Below, in pieces: positions 51,894-60,101 of a stretch of DNA of 64,000 nucleotides. Source of the stretch: an uncultured Hyphomicrobiales bacterium (GTDB lineage: Bacteria; Pseudomonadota; Alphaproteobacteria; Rhizobiales; Beijerinckiaceae); assembly GCA_903861645.1 (NCBI GenBank), contig CAIOVE010000098.1, positions 1 to 64,000 of the forward strand. The letters are read 5' to 3'. Under the pieces are notes generated by a model that searched no databases, was not told the origin of the DNA, and worked only from the letters and a program-made list of their open reading frames with translations. Position numbers and translations under genes: made by a program. Every line of letters begins with the position of its first letter. The stretch's first letter is position 1.

Positions 51894-53273
51894 ATGGCGG
51901 CCTTATCGAGGAACGTCGATCTGACGGAATTCGTCGATCGTCAGAAATTTGGCAATTTCCATTTCATCGTCATTCTCTGGTGCTTCCTCGTCCAGCTCGC
52001 CGATGGCTTCGACATCACGGCCGCGGCCTTCGTCGCGCCGGTGCTGCGCGGTCAATGGAACCTGACCGGGCCGCAGCTGGGCGGCCTGTTCAGCGCCAGT
52101 CTGTTCGCCGGCTTCTTCGGCCCGCCGATCTTCGGCATGATCTCCGACCGTTTCGGCCGCCGCGTCGCGATCACGCTGGGCGCGCTGGTGTTTGGCGCCT
52201 TCACGCTGGCCGCGGTCTGGGCGACCGATATCGACCAGTTGATCTATCTGCGCTTCGCCGCGGGCCTCGGCATGTCCGGCGCGCTGCCGGTAACGGTCGC
52301 GCTCACCAACGAATACGCGCCGCGGCGGTTGCGCGGCATGCTGGTCATGCTGATGTTCACCGGCAGCACCATCGGCGGCGGCTTGCCCGGCCTGTTCGCG
52401 GGACAACTCATTCCGGCTTATGGCTGGCAGAGCATTTTCTGGATCGGCGGCGTGGCGCCCCTCGTCATCTGCGTCGGCGCGTTTTTCTTCCTGCCGGAAT
52501 CGCTGAAGTTCCTGTCGCTGCGCCCGGCGCGCCGCGCCGAGCTCGTCGGCAACATGGCGCGCATGGAGCCGGGCTATAACGCGCCCGCCGACGCGACATT
52601 TGACATCGTGGGCGAGGAGAACAAAGCGAATTTCTCGCCGCGCCATCTGTTCACCGGCAAGCTCGCGCTGCTGACGCCGCTGTTGTGGTGGTGCTTCGCC
52701 ACGGCGACGCTGATCTTCTATTTCATCAACAACTGGATTCCCTCGATCCTCACCGCGCAGGGCTGGCCCCTGAGTCATGCGGTCTGGGCGACGACGCTGT
52801 TCCAGTTCGGCGGCACGCTCGGGGGCATCGCCATCAGCCGGCCATTCGACAAATACGGCATGATCCCCGTGACGATCCTCTACGCGCTGGCAATTCCCGT
52901 CGTCGCCTGCATCGGATTGCCGGGCAACACCGAGCCGATGCTGCTCGCCTTCGTTGGCCTCGCGGGCTTCTGCGTGCTGGGGCTGAACTTCGGCAACATC
53001 GCCTGCGCCGGCAACATCTATCCCACCGCCATTCGCTCCTACGGCACGGGCTGGGCGTTCTTCTTCGGTCGCGGCGGCGCGGTGCTTGGTCCGATGATCG
53101 GCGGCTGGCTCATCGCCTCGAAGGTCTCGACGGAGAATATTTTCTACATCGCCGCGATCCCGTTGGCGATCGCCGTCGTCGTGTCCTTCATCGTGTCGCG
53201 TCTTTACAAGGCGCACTATCACGATAACAAAACCATTCTCGACGCCCGCCACGCGGCGGCCGCCGCCGAATGA
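51894..53273 (+). CDS. Aromatic acid:H+ symporter-family MFS transporter
   Basis: A 459-residue permease of the AAHS group (benzoate, 4-hydroxybenzoate or protocatechuate uptake). The characteristic charged DGFDITAAAFVAPVL motif of helix 1 and the loop SDRFGRRVAITLGALVFG are present, with 12 hydrophobic segments. It begins the aromatic cluster, preceded by GGGAGGG, and the lyase gene starts 7 bases after its stop. The actual acid imported is unknown. Confidence 0.93.
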   Translation: MAALSRNVDLTEFVDRQKFGNFHFIVILWCFLVQLADGFDITAAAFVAPVLRGQWNLTGPQLGGLFSASLFAGFFGPPIFGMISDRFGRRVAITLGALVFGAFTLAAVWATDIDQLIYLRFAAGLGMSGALPVTVALTNEYAPRRLRGMLVMLMFTGSTIGGGLPGLFAGQLIPAYGWQSIFWIGGVAPLVICVGAFFFLPESLKFLSLRPARRAELVGNMARMEPGYNAPADATFDIVGEENKANFSPRHLFTGKLALLTPLLWWCFATATLIFYFINNWIPSILTAQGWPLSHAVWATTLFQFGGTLGGIAISRPFDKYGMIPVTILYALAIPVVACIGLPGNTEPMLLAFVGLAGFCVLGLNFGNIACAGNIYPTAIRSYGTGWAFFFGRGGAVLGPMIGGWLIASKVSTENIFYIAAIPLAIAVVVSFIVSRLYKAHYHDNKTILDARHAAAAAE

Positions 53274-53280
53274 GGCATGC

Positions 53281-54180
53281 ATGACCTATCTGATCGGCGC
53301 GTCGGTTCCCGATGAACCGGCGGGCCAGCGTTTTCGGGCGCTGTTGAATCGACCGGGCATCCTGCGGATGCCCGGCGCGCATAACGGCCTCGCGGCGCAT
53401 CAGGCGCGGGCGGCGGGTTTCGAGGCGCTCTATCTGTCTGGCGCGGCCATGTCCGCCTCGATGGGACTTCCCGATCTCGGCGTCATCACCATCGAGGATG
53501 TCTGCTTTTTCATTCGTCAGGTCGCGCGCGCGTCGGGCCTGCCGGTGCTGGTCGATGGCGACACCGGCTATGGCGAGGCGCTCAACGTCATGCACATGGT
53601 GCGTTGCTTCGAGGACGCCGGCGCCGCGGCCGTGCACATCGAGGATCAGATATTGCCCAAGAAATGCGGGCATCTGAACGACAAGCGGCTGGCGAGCGCC
53701 GACGACATGGCCGCAAAGATCGCCGCGGCCGCGCGCGCCCGGCGTCATCTGCATATCATCGCGCGCACCGACGCCGCGGCGAGCGAGGGCATGGACGGCG
53801 CCGTCGCGCGCGCGGAAAAATATCTCGCCGCCGGGGCGGACGCGATCTTTCCCGAGGCGCTGACGAGCGCGGAAATGTTCCGCGAATTCGCCCGCCGCGT
53901 GAAGGCGCCGCTGCTCGCCAACATGACGGAATTCGGCCGCACGCCCTTCTTCACCGCCGATGAATTCGAGGCGATGGGCTACCGGATGGTCATCTGGCCG
54001 GTGAGTTCGCTGCGCGTCGCCGCGCGCGCCCAGCGCGAACTCTACGACGTCTTGCGCCGCGACGGTTCGACGCAGGCGATGCTGCCGGCCATGCTGACCC
54101 GCGCCGAACTCTACGAAACCATCGGTTACGCGGAATTCGAGTCGCTCGATGGCTCCATCGCGGCCTCGGTCGCCCCCTAG
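53281..54180 (+). CDS. Isocitrate-lyase/PEP-mutase superfamily lyase (methylisocitrate-lyase-like)
   Basis: A 299-residue TIM-barrel enzyme that cleaves or hydrolyses C-C bonds in 2-hydroxy- or 2-methyl-dicarboxylates. Active-site motif PKKCGHLN (Cys about 122) and the metal-binding DGDTGYGEALNV (about 92-103) are present. The RMPGAHNGLAAHQARAAGFEALYLSGA motif is typical of methylisocitrate lyase and of 2,3-dimethylmalate or oxaloacetate-type family members. It is operonic with the AAHS transporter and the flavin hydroxylase, pointing to a terminal step of an aromatic pathway. Confidence 0.88.
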   Translation: MTYLIGASVPDEPAGQRFRALLNRPGILRMPGAHNGLAAHQARAAGFEALYLSGAAMSASMGLPDLGVITIEDVCFFIRQVARASGLPVLVDGDTGYGEALNVMHMVRCFEDAGAAAVHIEDQILPKKCGHLNDKRLASADDMAAKIAAAARARRHLHIIARTDAAASEGMDGAVARAEKYLAAGADAIFPEALTSAEMFREFARRVKAPLLANMTEFGRTPFFTADEFEAMGYRMVIWPVSSLRVAARAQRELYDVLRRDGSTQAMLPAMLTRAELYETIGYAEFESLDGSIAASVAP

Positions 54181-54234
54181 CGCCGAGGCCCGTCAAGGCG
54201 CTATTTTGCGCCGAGGAAACGACCCGGGAAAATC

Positions 54235-55851
54235 ATGATCAAGATACCAGTTCTCGTCGTCGGCGGTGGTCCCGTCGGCCTGTGCGTCGCCGGCGATCTG
54301 GGCTGGCGCGGCGTCAATGTGCTTGAAATCGAACGCGGCGACGGCGCCGTCGGCCAGCCCAAGATGGACATGCCGCATATCCGCACGCTGGAGTTCTGCC
54401 GTCGCTGGGGCCTTGTCGAGCAGGTCGAGCAGGCCGGTTACAATCGCGCATATCCGCAAGACAATATCTGGGTCACCTCGTTGATCGGCGGGTATGAACT
54501 CGGGCGCGAACCCTTTCCCTGTCCCGACGACGAACCCTATCCGCCGCAATCGCCGCAGCGGCGCGAGCGCTGCCCGCAGAATTTCTTCGATCCCGTCATC
54601 GCGCGCTGGACGAAGAGTTTCCCGTCCGTCGATCTGCGCTACTTCACCGAACTCGCCGACTTCACCGAAGGCGACGCGGGCGTGCGCGCGACGATCCGCG
54701 ATGTGAACACGGGCGCCACCGAGGAGGTGGAGGCGGAATACATGGTCGCCTGCGACGGCGCCGGCAGCATGATCCGCGAGAAGCTCGGCATCGGCATGAC
54801 CGGCAACGCGGTGCTCACCTACACCACGAACGTCATTTTCCGCTCGCGCGATCTCGACAAGCTGAAGACCATCAAGACCGGTTATCGCTACATCTTCATC
54901 GGGCCGGAGGGCACGTGGGCGACGCTGGTCGCCATCGATGGCTATGAGAATTTCCGCTTCTCGCTGGTGGGCAGCCAGAGCCGCGCGAAGATGACGGACG
55001 ACGAGCTTGTCGCCGCCATACGCCGCGCCATCGGCGGCCCCTGCGACATTGAGCTCATCTCGACCATGCCGTGGACGCGCCGCGAACTCGTCGCCAACGA
55101 ATATGGCACGAAGCGGATTTTCCTCGTCGGTGATTCCGCTCATCAGTTGTCGCCCACCGGCGCCTTTGGCATGAACACCGGCCTGCAGGAAGCGGTCGAT
55201 ATCGCGTGGAAGCTCGAAGCCGTGTTCCGCGGCTGGGGCGGGCCGAACCTGCTCGCCACCTACGAGACGGAGCGCAAGCCTGTGGCGGCGCGCAACGTCA
55301 GGACGGCGGCGGAAAATCTCGCGCGCATGCTTGAAACACGCAAGCGGTTGCCGCCGCCCGCGATCTTCGAGCCGGGCCCGGCGGGCGACGCCGCGCGCAA
55401 GGAATATGGCGACTGGTACACACAACAGATGTGGCCCGAGTGGAACACCATCGGCATTCACATCGGCTATCGCTATGACAACTCGCCGATCGTCGTTGGC
55501 GATGGGTCGCCACTGCCGCCGCTCGACGTGCACACGTATATCCAGTCGTCGCACGCGGGTTGCCGCGCGCCACACGCGTGGATGAAGGATGGCCGCTCGA
55601 CGCTTGATCTCTACGGCAAGGGCTTTGTGTTGCTGCGTCTCGGCGCCAATCCGCCCGAGGCGACCGCGCTGGTCGAGGCGGCGAAATCGCGCGGCGTGCC
55701 GCTGCGTGTCGAGGCCATCGACGAGCCGGACGTCAACGCGGTCTATGAAAAGAAGCTGGTGCTCGTGCGTCCAGATGGACACGTGGCGTGGCGTGGCGAC
55801 GCCGTGCCCGCCGACGCGTTGAAGCTCATCGACACCGTTCGCGGCGCCTGA
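54235..55851 (+). CDS. FAD-dependent aromatic hydroxylase (MhpA/TfdB type)
   Basis: A 538-residue flavoprotein monooxygenase of group A. The FAD motif VVGGGPVGLCVAGDLGWRG (about 7-25), the DG motif VACDGAGSMIREKLG (about 171-185) and the GD motif RIFLVGDSAHQLSPTGAFGMNTG (about 298-320) are intact. The C-terminal extension of about 150 residues with a thioredoxin-like strand pattern ends VRPDGHVAWRGD, as in phenol and 3-(3-hydroxyphenyl)propionate hydroxylases. It would hydroxylate a phenolic ring before cleavage. No extradiol dioxygenase is seen next to it. Confidence 0.92.
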   Translation: MIKIPVLVVGGGPVGLCVAGDLGWRGVNVLEIERGDGAVGQPKMDMPHIRTLEFCRRWGLVEQVEQAGYNRAYPQDNIWVTSLIGGYELGREPFPCPDDEPYPPQSPQRRERCPQNFFDPVIARWTKSFPSVDLRYFTELADFTEGDAGVRATIRDVNTGATEEVEAEYMVACDGAGSMIREKLGIGMTGNAVLTYTTNVIFRSRDLDKLKTIKTGYRYIFIGPEGTWATLVAIDGYENFRFSLVGSQSRAKMTDDELVAAIRRAIGGPCDIELISTMPWTRRELVANEYGTKRIFLVGDSAHQLSPTGAFGMNTGLQEAVDIAWKLEAVFRGWGGPNLLATYETERKPVAARNVRTAAENLARMLETRKRLPPPAIFEPGPAGDAARKEYGDWYTQQMWPEWNTIGIHIGYRYDNSPIVVGDGSPLPPLDVHTYIQSSHAGCRAPHAWMKDGRSTLDLYGKGFVLLRLGANPPEATALVEAAKSRGVPLRVEAIDEPDVNAVYEKKLVLVRPDGHVAWRGDAVPADALKLIDTVRGA

Positions 55852-55878
55852 GCCGCCAACGCATATCCGGCGACCCCG

Positions 55879-55905
55879 CCGCCGCGCGCAAGCGCGGCGG
55901 TTTTT
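55879..55905 (+). terminator. Intrinsic terminator behind the flavin hydroxylase
   Basis: Nine-base stem CCGCCGCGC (55879-55887) and GCGCGGCGG (55892-55900), loop GCAA, then five T. It ends the transporter-lyase-hydroxylase transcript, so the Rieske-GntR pair has its own promoter. Confidence 0.92.
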
Positions 55906-55926
55906 ATTTCACGCCTGTTGGGATGC

Positions 55927-55950
55927 AATATAAGATTATAATCTTATATT
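55927..55950. promoter_or_regulatory. 24-bp perfect AT-rich palindrome, candidate GntR operator
   Basis: Half-site AATATAAGATTA (55927-55938) with exact dyad symmetry to 55950. It is embedded in about 75 bases of AT-rich DNA that probably also contain the promoter of the Rieske-gntR pair, and lies about 100 bases before the Rieske start. The size and symmetry suit a dimeric FCD-type GntR repressor. The gene for such a regulator is the second cistron of the downstream transcript. Confidence 0.7.
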
Positions 55951-56052
55951 TTGTCATTTATTGCAGATAATTTTGATTTACGGGATACAATTTATGAGAT
56001 ACGGATCCTGAGTGGTCCGCCGCAAAGCGCTGGCGCCATCAGGAGGAACCCC

Positions 56053-57138
56053 ATGAGCCTCGCGACCGTCACCCCGCTAGGACCGCTCCAGAAGCACGCC
56101 GATCACGCCACGCCGCTGGTGCGCGACGCCTGGTATGTCGCCGGCCTGTCGCGTGAGTTTTCCCGCGCGCTCCTGCCGCGCACGCTGCTCGGCGCGCGCG
56201 TGGTGCTGTATCGCAAGCAGGATGGCTCGATCGTCGCGCTGCACGATCGCTGCCGCCATCGCTCGTTTCCCCTGTCGAAGGGAAAGCTGGAGGGCGACAA
56301 GGTCGTCTGCGGTTATCACGGCATGGTCTACAACGCGGAGGGACGCTGCGAACACGTGCCCGCGCTGCCGAACACGCCCGGCAATATCCGCGTCGACAGC
56401 TATCCCGTGGTCGAGAAGGCGCCGCTCGTCTGGATCTGGATGGGCGACCGCGCCAAGGCCGATCCCGCCGCGATTCCCGATACGAGTTGGTTGTCCGATC
56501 CCGAATGGGCGACGGTGGGCGATTGCTTTCCGATCAGGACCAACTACGTGGCGATGCACGAGAACCTGCTCGATCAGACGCATTTCTCGTTTCTGCACGC
56601 GGGCGCCGTGGGCACGCCGGAATGGGCGACCGCGCCCATGGACGTGACCGAGCGGGACGATGGCGTCTATCTGCGCCGCGAGCTGAAAAACTCCCCCGCG
56701 CCAGGCATTTACGCGGAACCCATGAAACTCGGCGACCGCCCCGTCGATCGTTTGTCGGACGCTGGTTACGTGGGGCCGGGCCTGCATGTGGCGCACGCGA
56801 CCATTTCCGTTCCCGAGCCCGAAAATGGCGAGCGCGCGGCCTTCCGGGTCAACATCGCCCACGTCATCACGCCCGAAACGCAAAGCACCATTCATTACTG
56901 GTGGTTCAACAGCCGCGACTTCGCGCTCGATGACGCCGATATCAGCGCGCTCTTCCACGCGGCCTCTTCGAGCGCCTACATGGAGGATGTCGAGGCGCTC
57001 GCCTGGATTTCCGACATTGTCGAAAGCGAGCCGCCCGGCTATCGGGAGATGAGCTTTCGCTCCGACCGGCCGGGACTGCTGATGCGCCAGTCGCTCCAGC
57101 GCCGGGCGGACGCCGAGATGGAGAAAAGGCGCGCATGA
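56053..57138 (+). CDS. Rieske-type aromatic ring oxygenase subunit (VanA-like)
   Basis: A 361-residue Rieske non-haem iron oxygenase, class of vanillate/phenoxybenzoate demethylases and dioxygenases. The start follows AGGAGG. The [2Fe-2S] site is CRHRSFPLSKG...CGYHGMVY (about 59-90). The mononuclear iron motif is in ENLLDQTHFSFLHAG (about 173-187). Its electron-transfer reductase (VanB-like) is not in the window. The substrate could be an aromatic ether or acid. Rieske and regulator overlap by four bases (ATGA). Confidence 0.92.
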   Translation: MSLATVTPLGPLQKHADHATPLVRDAWYVAGLSREFSRALLPRTLLGARVVLYRKQDGSIVALHDRCRHRSFPLSKGKLEGDKVVCGYHGMVYNAEGRCEHVPALPNTPGNIRVDSYPVVEKAPLVWIWMGDRAKADPAAIPDTSWLSDPEWATVGDCFPIRTNYVAMHENLLDQTHFSFLHAGAVGTPEWATAPMDVTERDDGVYLRRELKNSPAPGIYAEPMKLGDRPVDRLSDAGYVGPGLHVAHATISVPEPENGERAAFRVNIAHVITPETQSTIHYWWFNSRDFALDDADISALFHAASSSAYMEDVEALAWISDIVESEPPGYREMSFRSDRPGLLMRQSLQRRADAEMEKRRA

Positions 57139-57839
57139 AAAATCCCTCGCCCGTGCTGACGACGATCCGGGAGATGATTCTCCAGGGCAGTCTCGCGCCG
57201 GGCGAACGGGTGCCCGAGACCGATCTGGCGGGAATGCTCGGCGTATCACGCACGCCGATCCGTCAGGCGTTGCCCGTCCTGGCGGAGGAGGGGCTGCTTG
57301 TCGAGGCCGGCGCCCGCGGCTTCTCCGTGCGCGCCTTCACGATCGAGGAGATCGTCGAGGCCGTTGACGTGCGCGGCGCGCTGGAGGGCATGGCCGCGCG
57401 CGCGCTGGCCGACCGGGGCGCGCCGCGCTCGCTCGCGCGCGCTTTTCGCGACCTGCTCGACGACGGCGACGCGATCTTCGCCAAGCGTTTTCTCGTCGAG
57501 GCCGACGAGGAAGCCTATGGCGACATGAACGCGCGCTTCCATGAACTGATCATCGAAGGGTCGAAGTTGCGCATGGTTCGCGACCTGATCGAGCGGGTCA
57601 ACAGGACGCCCTTCGCCTCGCCACGCACCATCGCCTTCGACAAGCTGAATTTGCAGGAGATGTTCGACGCGCTGCATTTCGCCCATCGTCAGCATCACCA
57701 GATCGCGCAGGCGATCGAGGGCGGCGAGTCCGCCCGCGCCGAGTCGCTTTTGCGCGAACACGTGAACATCCAGAAATACAGCATGAACCTGCGGCGCATC
57801 CCCGTCGCGCCCGGCGCGCGCGCGACGCCGGAAACGTAA
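57135..57839 (+). CDS. GntR-family regulator with FCD ligand domain
   Basis: A 234-residue repressor. The winged helix (residues 5-70) has IREMILQGSLAPGERVPETDLAGMLGVSRTPIRQALPVLAEEGLL. The all-helical FCD domain follows, with a metal/ligand histidine pattern in NARFHELIIEGS and FAHRQHHQIAQAI. It probably autoregulates the Rieske-gntR transcript through the palindrome at 55927-55950, with an aromatic acid as inducer. That is inferred from position. Confidence 0.92.
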   Translation: MKNPSPVLTTIREMILQGSLAPGERVPETDLAGMLGVSRTPIRQALPVLAEEGLLVEAGARGFSVRAFTIEEIVEAVDVRGALEGMAARALADRGAPRSLARAFRDLLDDGDAIFAKRFLVEADEEAYGDMNARFHELIIEGSKLRMVRDLIERVNRTPFASPRTIAFDKLNLQEMFDALHFAHRQHHQIAQAIEGGESARAESLLREHVNIQKYSMNLRRIPVAPGARATPET

Positions 57840-57901
57840 ATCCCGCGCGCCGCCTCGACAGGATCGCGAATCACGATTAGCGATTCCCCATCGCGCGCGC
57901 C

Positions 57902-58600
57902 GTGGAGCCGACCCTGGAAACGACCCTTTATCCGCCGGTGAAGCGGTTTCTCGAGAGTCTTGGCCTCGAGGCCAAGGGCGAGATTCGCGGTTGCGATATT
58001 GTCGCGCTTGATGGCGGCGAGCCGGTCGCGGTCGTCATCGCCGAATTGAAGGAAACCTTCACGCTTGAGCTCGTGTTGCAGGCGGTCGAACGGACCGCGG
58101 CCTGCGACGAGGTCTGGCTCGCGGTGCGCGCGTCGAAACGCGGTCGCGGACGCGAGAATGATTCCCGCGTCAAGAAATTGTGCCGCTATCTCGGCTTCGG
58201 GCTTCTGTCGGTGTTCGGGAGCGGCCGCGTCGAGGCGCTGGTCGAGCCCGCGCCGTGGCGGCCGCGCCTCGATAAAAAGCGCCGCTCGCGCATTGTCGAT
58301 GAACATCGCAAGCGCAAGGGCGACCCGGTCATGGGCGGCTCGACGCGGTTGCCGCAAATGACCGCCTATCGCCAGCAGGCGCTGGCCTGCGCCGCGGCGC
58401 TGGCCGCCGGTCCGGCCCGGCCGCGCGACCTCAAGCGCGCGTCGCCTGACGCGCCGAAAATCCTGCAACGCGACGTCTATGGATGGTTCACCCGCGTCGA
58501 GCGCGGCGTCTATGGCCTGTCGGAGGGCGGCAAGGCCGCGCTGCTGCGCTGGAAAGCCGACTTGCCAGGGACTCCGCCAGAGGCCACCGCCGCCGCGTGA
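57902..58600 (+). CDS. DUF2161-family putative PD-(D/E)XK phosphodiesterase
   Basis: A 232-residue protein with a PD-(D/E)XK nuclease-like core: GEIRGCDIVALDGGEPVAVVIAELKE (about 25-50) supplies the Asp and the ExK pair. The C-terminal half (about 140-215) has a DNA-binding-like helix-turn-helix character (TRLPQMTAYRQQALACAAAL, YGWFTRVERGVYGLSEGG). The start is a GTG without a strong ribosome site. Such proteins are usually called DUF2161 phosphodiesterases; their substrate is unknown. Confidence 0.82.
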   Translation: MEPTLETTLYPPVKRFLESLGLEAKGEIRGCDIVALDGGEPVAVVIAELKETFTLELVLQAVERTAACDEVWLAVRASKRGRGRENDSRVKKLCRYLGFGLLSVFGSGRVEALVEPAPWRPRLDKKRRSRIVDEHRKRKGDPVMGGSTRLPQMTAYRQQALACAAALAAGPARPRDLKRASPDAPKILQRDVYGWFTRVERGVYGLSEGGKAALLRWKADLPGTPPEATAAA

Positions 58601-58676
58601 CAATCCGACGCGTCGTTCGCCATGATCCCGCCGTCGTCGTGGCGCGTAAAGGGAAGGCGTTATTCCGGAGCCGTCC

Positions 58677-60086
58677 ATGAGCCTGACCGAAGTCACGCCT
58701 TCCCCCGCGCCGGTGTCCTTCCGGCCCGCGGCGCCGCGGCGACCAGACAAGCCCGTCGGCCCCATCGGCTTTCTGCTGGGCATGTGGACGAACCCTCTGT
58801 CGACCTGGTCGCGGCAGAGTTTTGAACTGCCCGTGGTGCGCGCCGATGGCGTCATGGGCAAGGTGACGGTCATCAGCGATCCCGCCGCGATCCGTCATGT
58901 CTTCGTCGACAATGTCGCCAATTACCGCAAGGACGCGCTGCAACTGCGCGTGCTGTCGCCGGGCCTCGGCAATGGATTGCTGACCGCGGAGGGCGACGAA
59001 TGGCGCGCGCAACGCCGCGCGCTCGCGCCGCTGTTCACGCCGCGCGTCGTCGAGACCTTCGAGCCGGCGATGATCGAATGCGCCGAATGGCTGACCGCGC
59101 GCTGGGCGCCGTTGCGCGAGGGGCGTCGGCTAGATGTTTCCGCCGAAATGTCGCGCGTGACGCTGGAAGTCTTGCAGCGAACCATTTTTCCCGCCGGCCT
59201 CAAGCGCGACCCTTCCGACTTCGCAACCGCCATGTCGCGCTATTTCGACCGCATCGGTCAGGTGCATCCCTTTGACGTGCTTGGCCTGCCAAAATGGGCG
59301 CCGCGCGTCGGCAAGCGCGACACCACGCGTGAATTGCGTTTCTTCGCCGAGGCGACCGCCGATCTCGTGGCGGAACGTCGCGCGACGCTCGATGATCGTC
59401 CGGACGCGCCGCGTCCGCGTGACCTTCTCGGCCTCTTGCTGACGGCGCGCGATCCGCAAACCGGCGAGGGCCTGACCGAGGCCGAGATCAACGCCAACAT
59501 CCTGACCTTTATCGGGGCGGGTCACGAGACGACCGCCGCTGGCCTCACCTGGGCGCTCTATCTGTTGAGCCAGCGGCCCGAATGGCGCGCGCGCGTCGAG
59601 GCCGAGGTTGACGACGTTCTCGCCGAGGGTTTTCGCGGGCCGGAAACCATTGATCGCCTCGTGGCCGTGCGCGCCACGTTCGAGGAAGCGCTGCGGCTCT
59701 ATCCGCCGGCGGCCACCCTGTCGCGCGAGGCCATCGGCCCGGACGAGGTCGCCGGCCACGCCATCCGCGCCGGCGAAACCATCGTGGTCTCGCCCTGGGT
59801 GCTGCAACGTCATCGTACCCTTTGGGAGCGGCCGGATGATTTCGTCCCCGAGCGCTTCATGCCGGGCGCGCGCGACACGATCGACCGCTTCACCTACTTG
59901 CCCTTCGGCGCGGGGCCGCGGGTCTGCATCGGCATGGGCTTCGCGATGCGCGAAGGGGTCATCCTGCTGGCGAGCATGCTCAGGCGGTTTCGGTTCGATC
60001 TCGCGCCGGGCCATGAGGTTGAGCCCGTCCAGCGCATTACGGTGCGCCCGCGCGGCGGCATGCCGATGATCCTGCGCCACCGGTAA
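58677..60086 (+). CDS. Cytochrome P450
   Basis: Soluble bacterial P450 of 469 residues with no N-terminal anchor. The I-helix motif AGHETTAAGLTWALY (about 281-295), the K-helix EEALRLYPP and the haem loop FGAGPRVCIGMGFAMREG (Cys about 417) are all intact. Length and motifs resemble fatty-acid or terpene-hydroxylating class E-like bacterial P450s. No ferredoxin or reductase gene is adjacent. Its stop overlaps a short hairpin; the next gene is convergent. Confidence 0.95.
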   Translation: MSLTEVTPSPAPVSFRPAAPRRPDKPVGPIGFLLGMWTNPLSTWSRQSFELPVVRADGVMGKVTVISDPAAIRHVFVDNVANYRKDALQLRVLSPGLGNGLLTAEGDEWRAQRRALAPLFTPRVVETFEPAMIECAEWLTARWAPLREGRRLDVSAEMSRVTLEVLQRTIFPAGLKRDPSDFATAMSRYFDRIGQVHPFDVLGLPKWAPRVGKRDTTRELRFFAEATADLVAERRATLDDRPDAPRPRDLLGLLLTARDPQTGEGLTEAEINANILTFIGAGHETTAAGLTWALYLLSQRPEWRARVEAEVDDVLAEGFRGPETIDRLVAVRATFEEALRLYPPAATLSREAIGPDEVAGHAIRAGETIVVSPWVLQRHRTLWERPDDFVPERFMPGARDTIDRFTYLPFGAGPRVCIGMGFAMREGVILLASMLRRFRFDLAPGHEVEPVQRITVRPRGGMPMILRHR

Positions 60087-60101
60087 CGGACTTGCCGTTA
60101 C
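60083..60101. terminator. Short hairpin between convergent P450 and coiled-coil genes
   Basis: Seven-base stem GTAACGG (60083-60089) and CCGTTAC (60095-60101) with loop ACTTG. It covers the P450 stop codon and the last codons of the convergent gene. It has no T-run and may be only a weak terminator. Confidence 0.35.

Noticed and set aside
53745-53954. Small minus-strand frame inside the lyase gene
   Set aside because: It is antisense to an intact enzyme with catalytic motifs, with no ribosome site.
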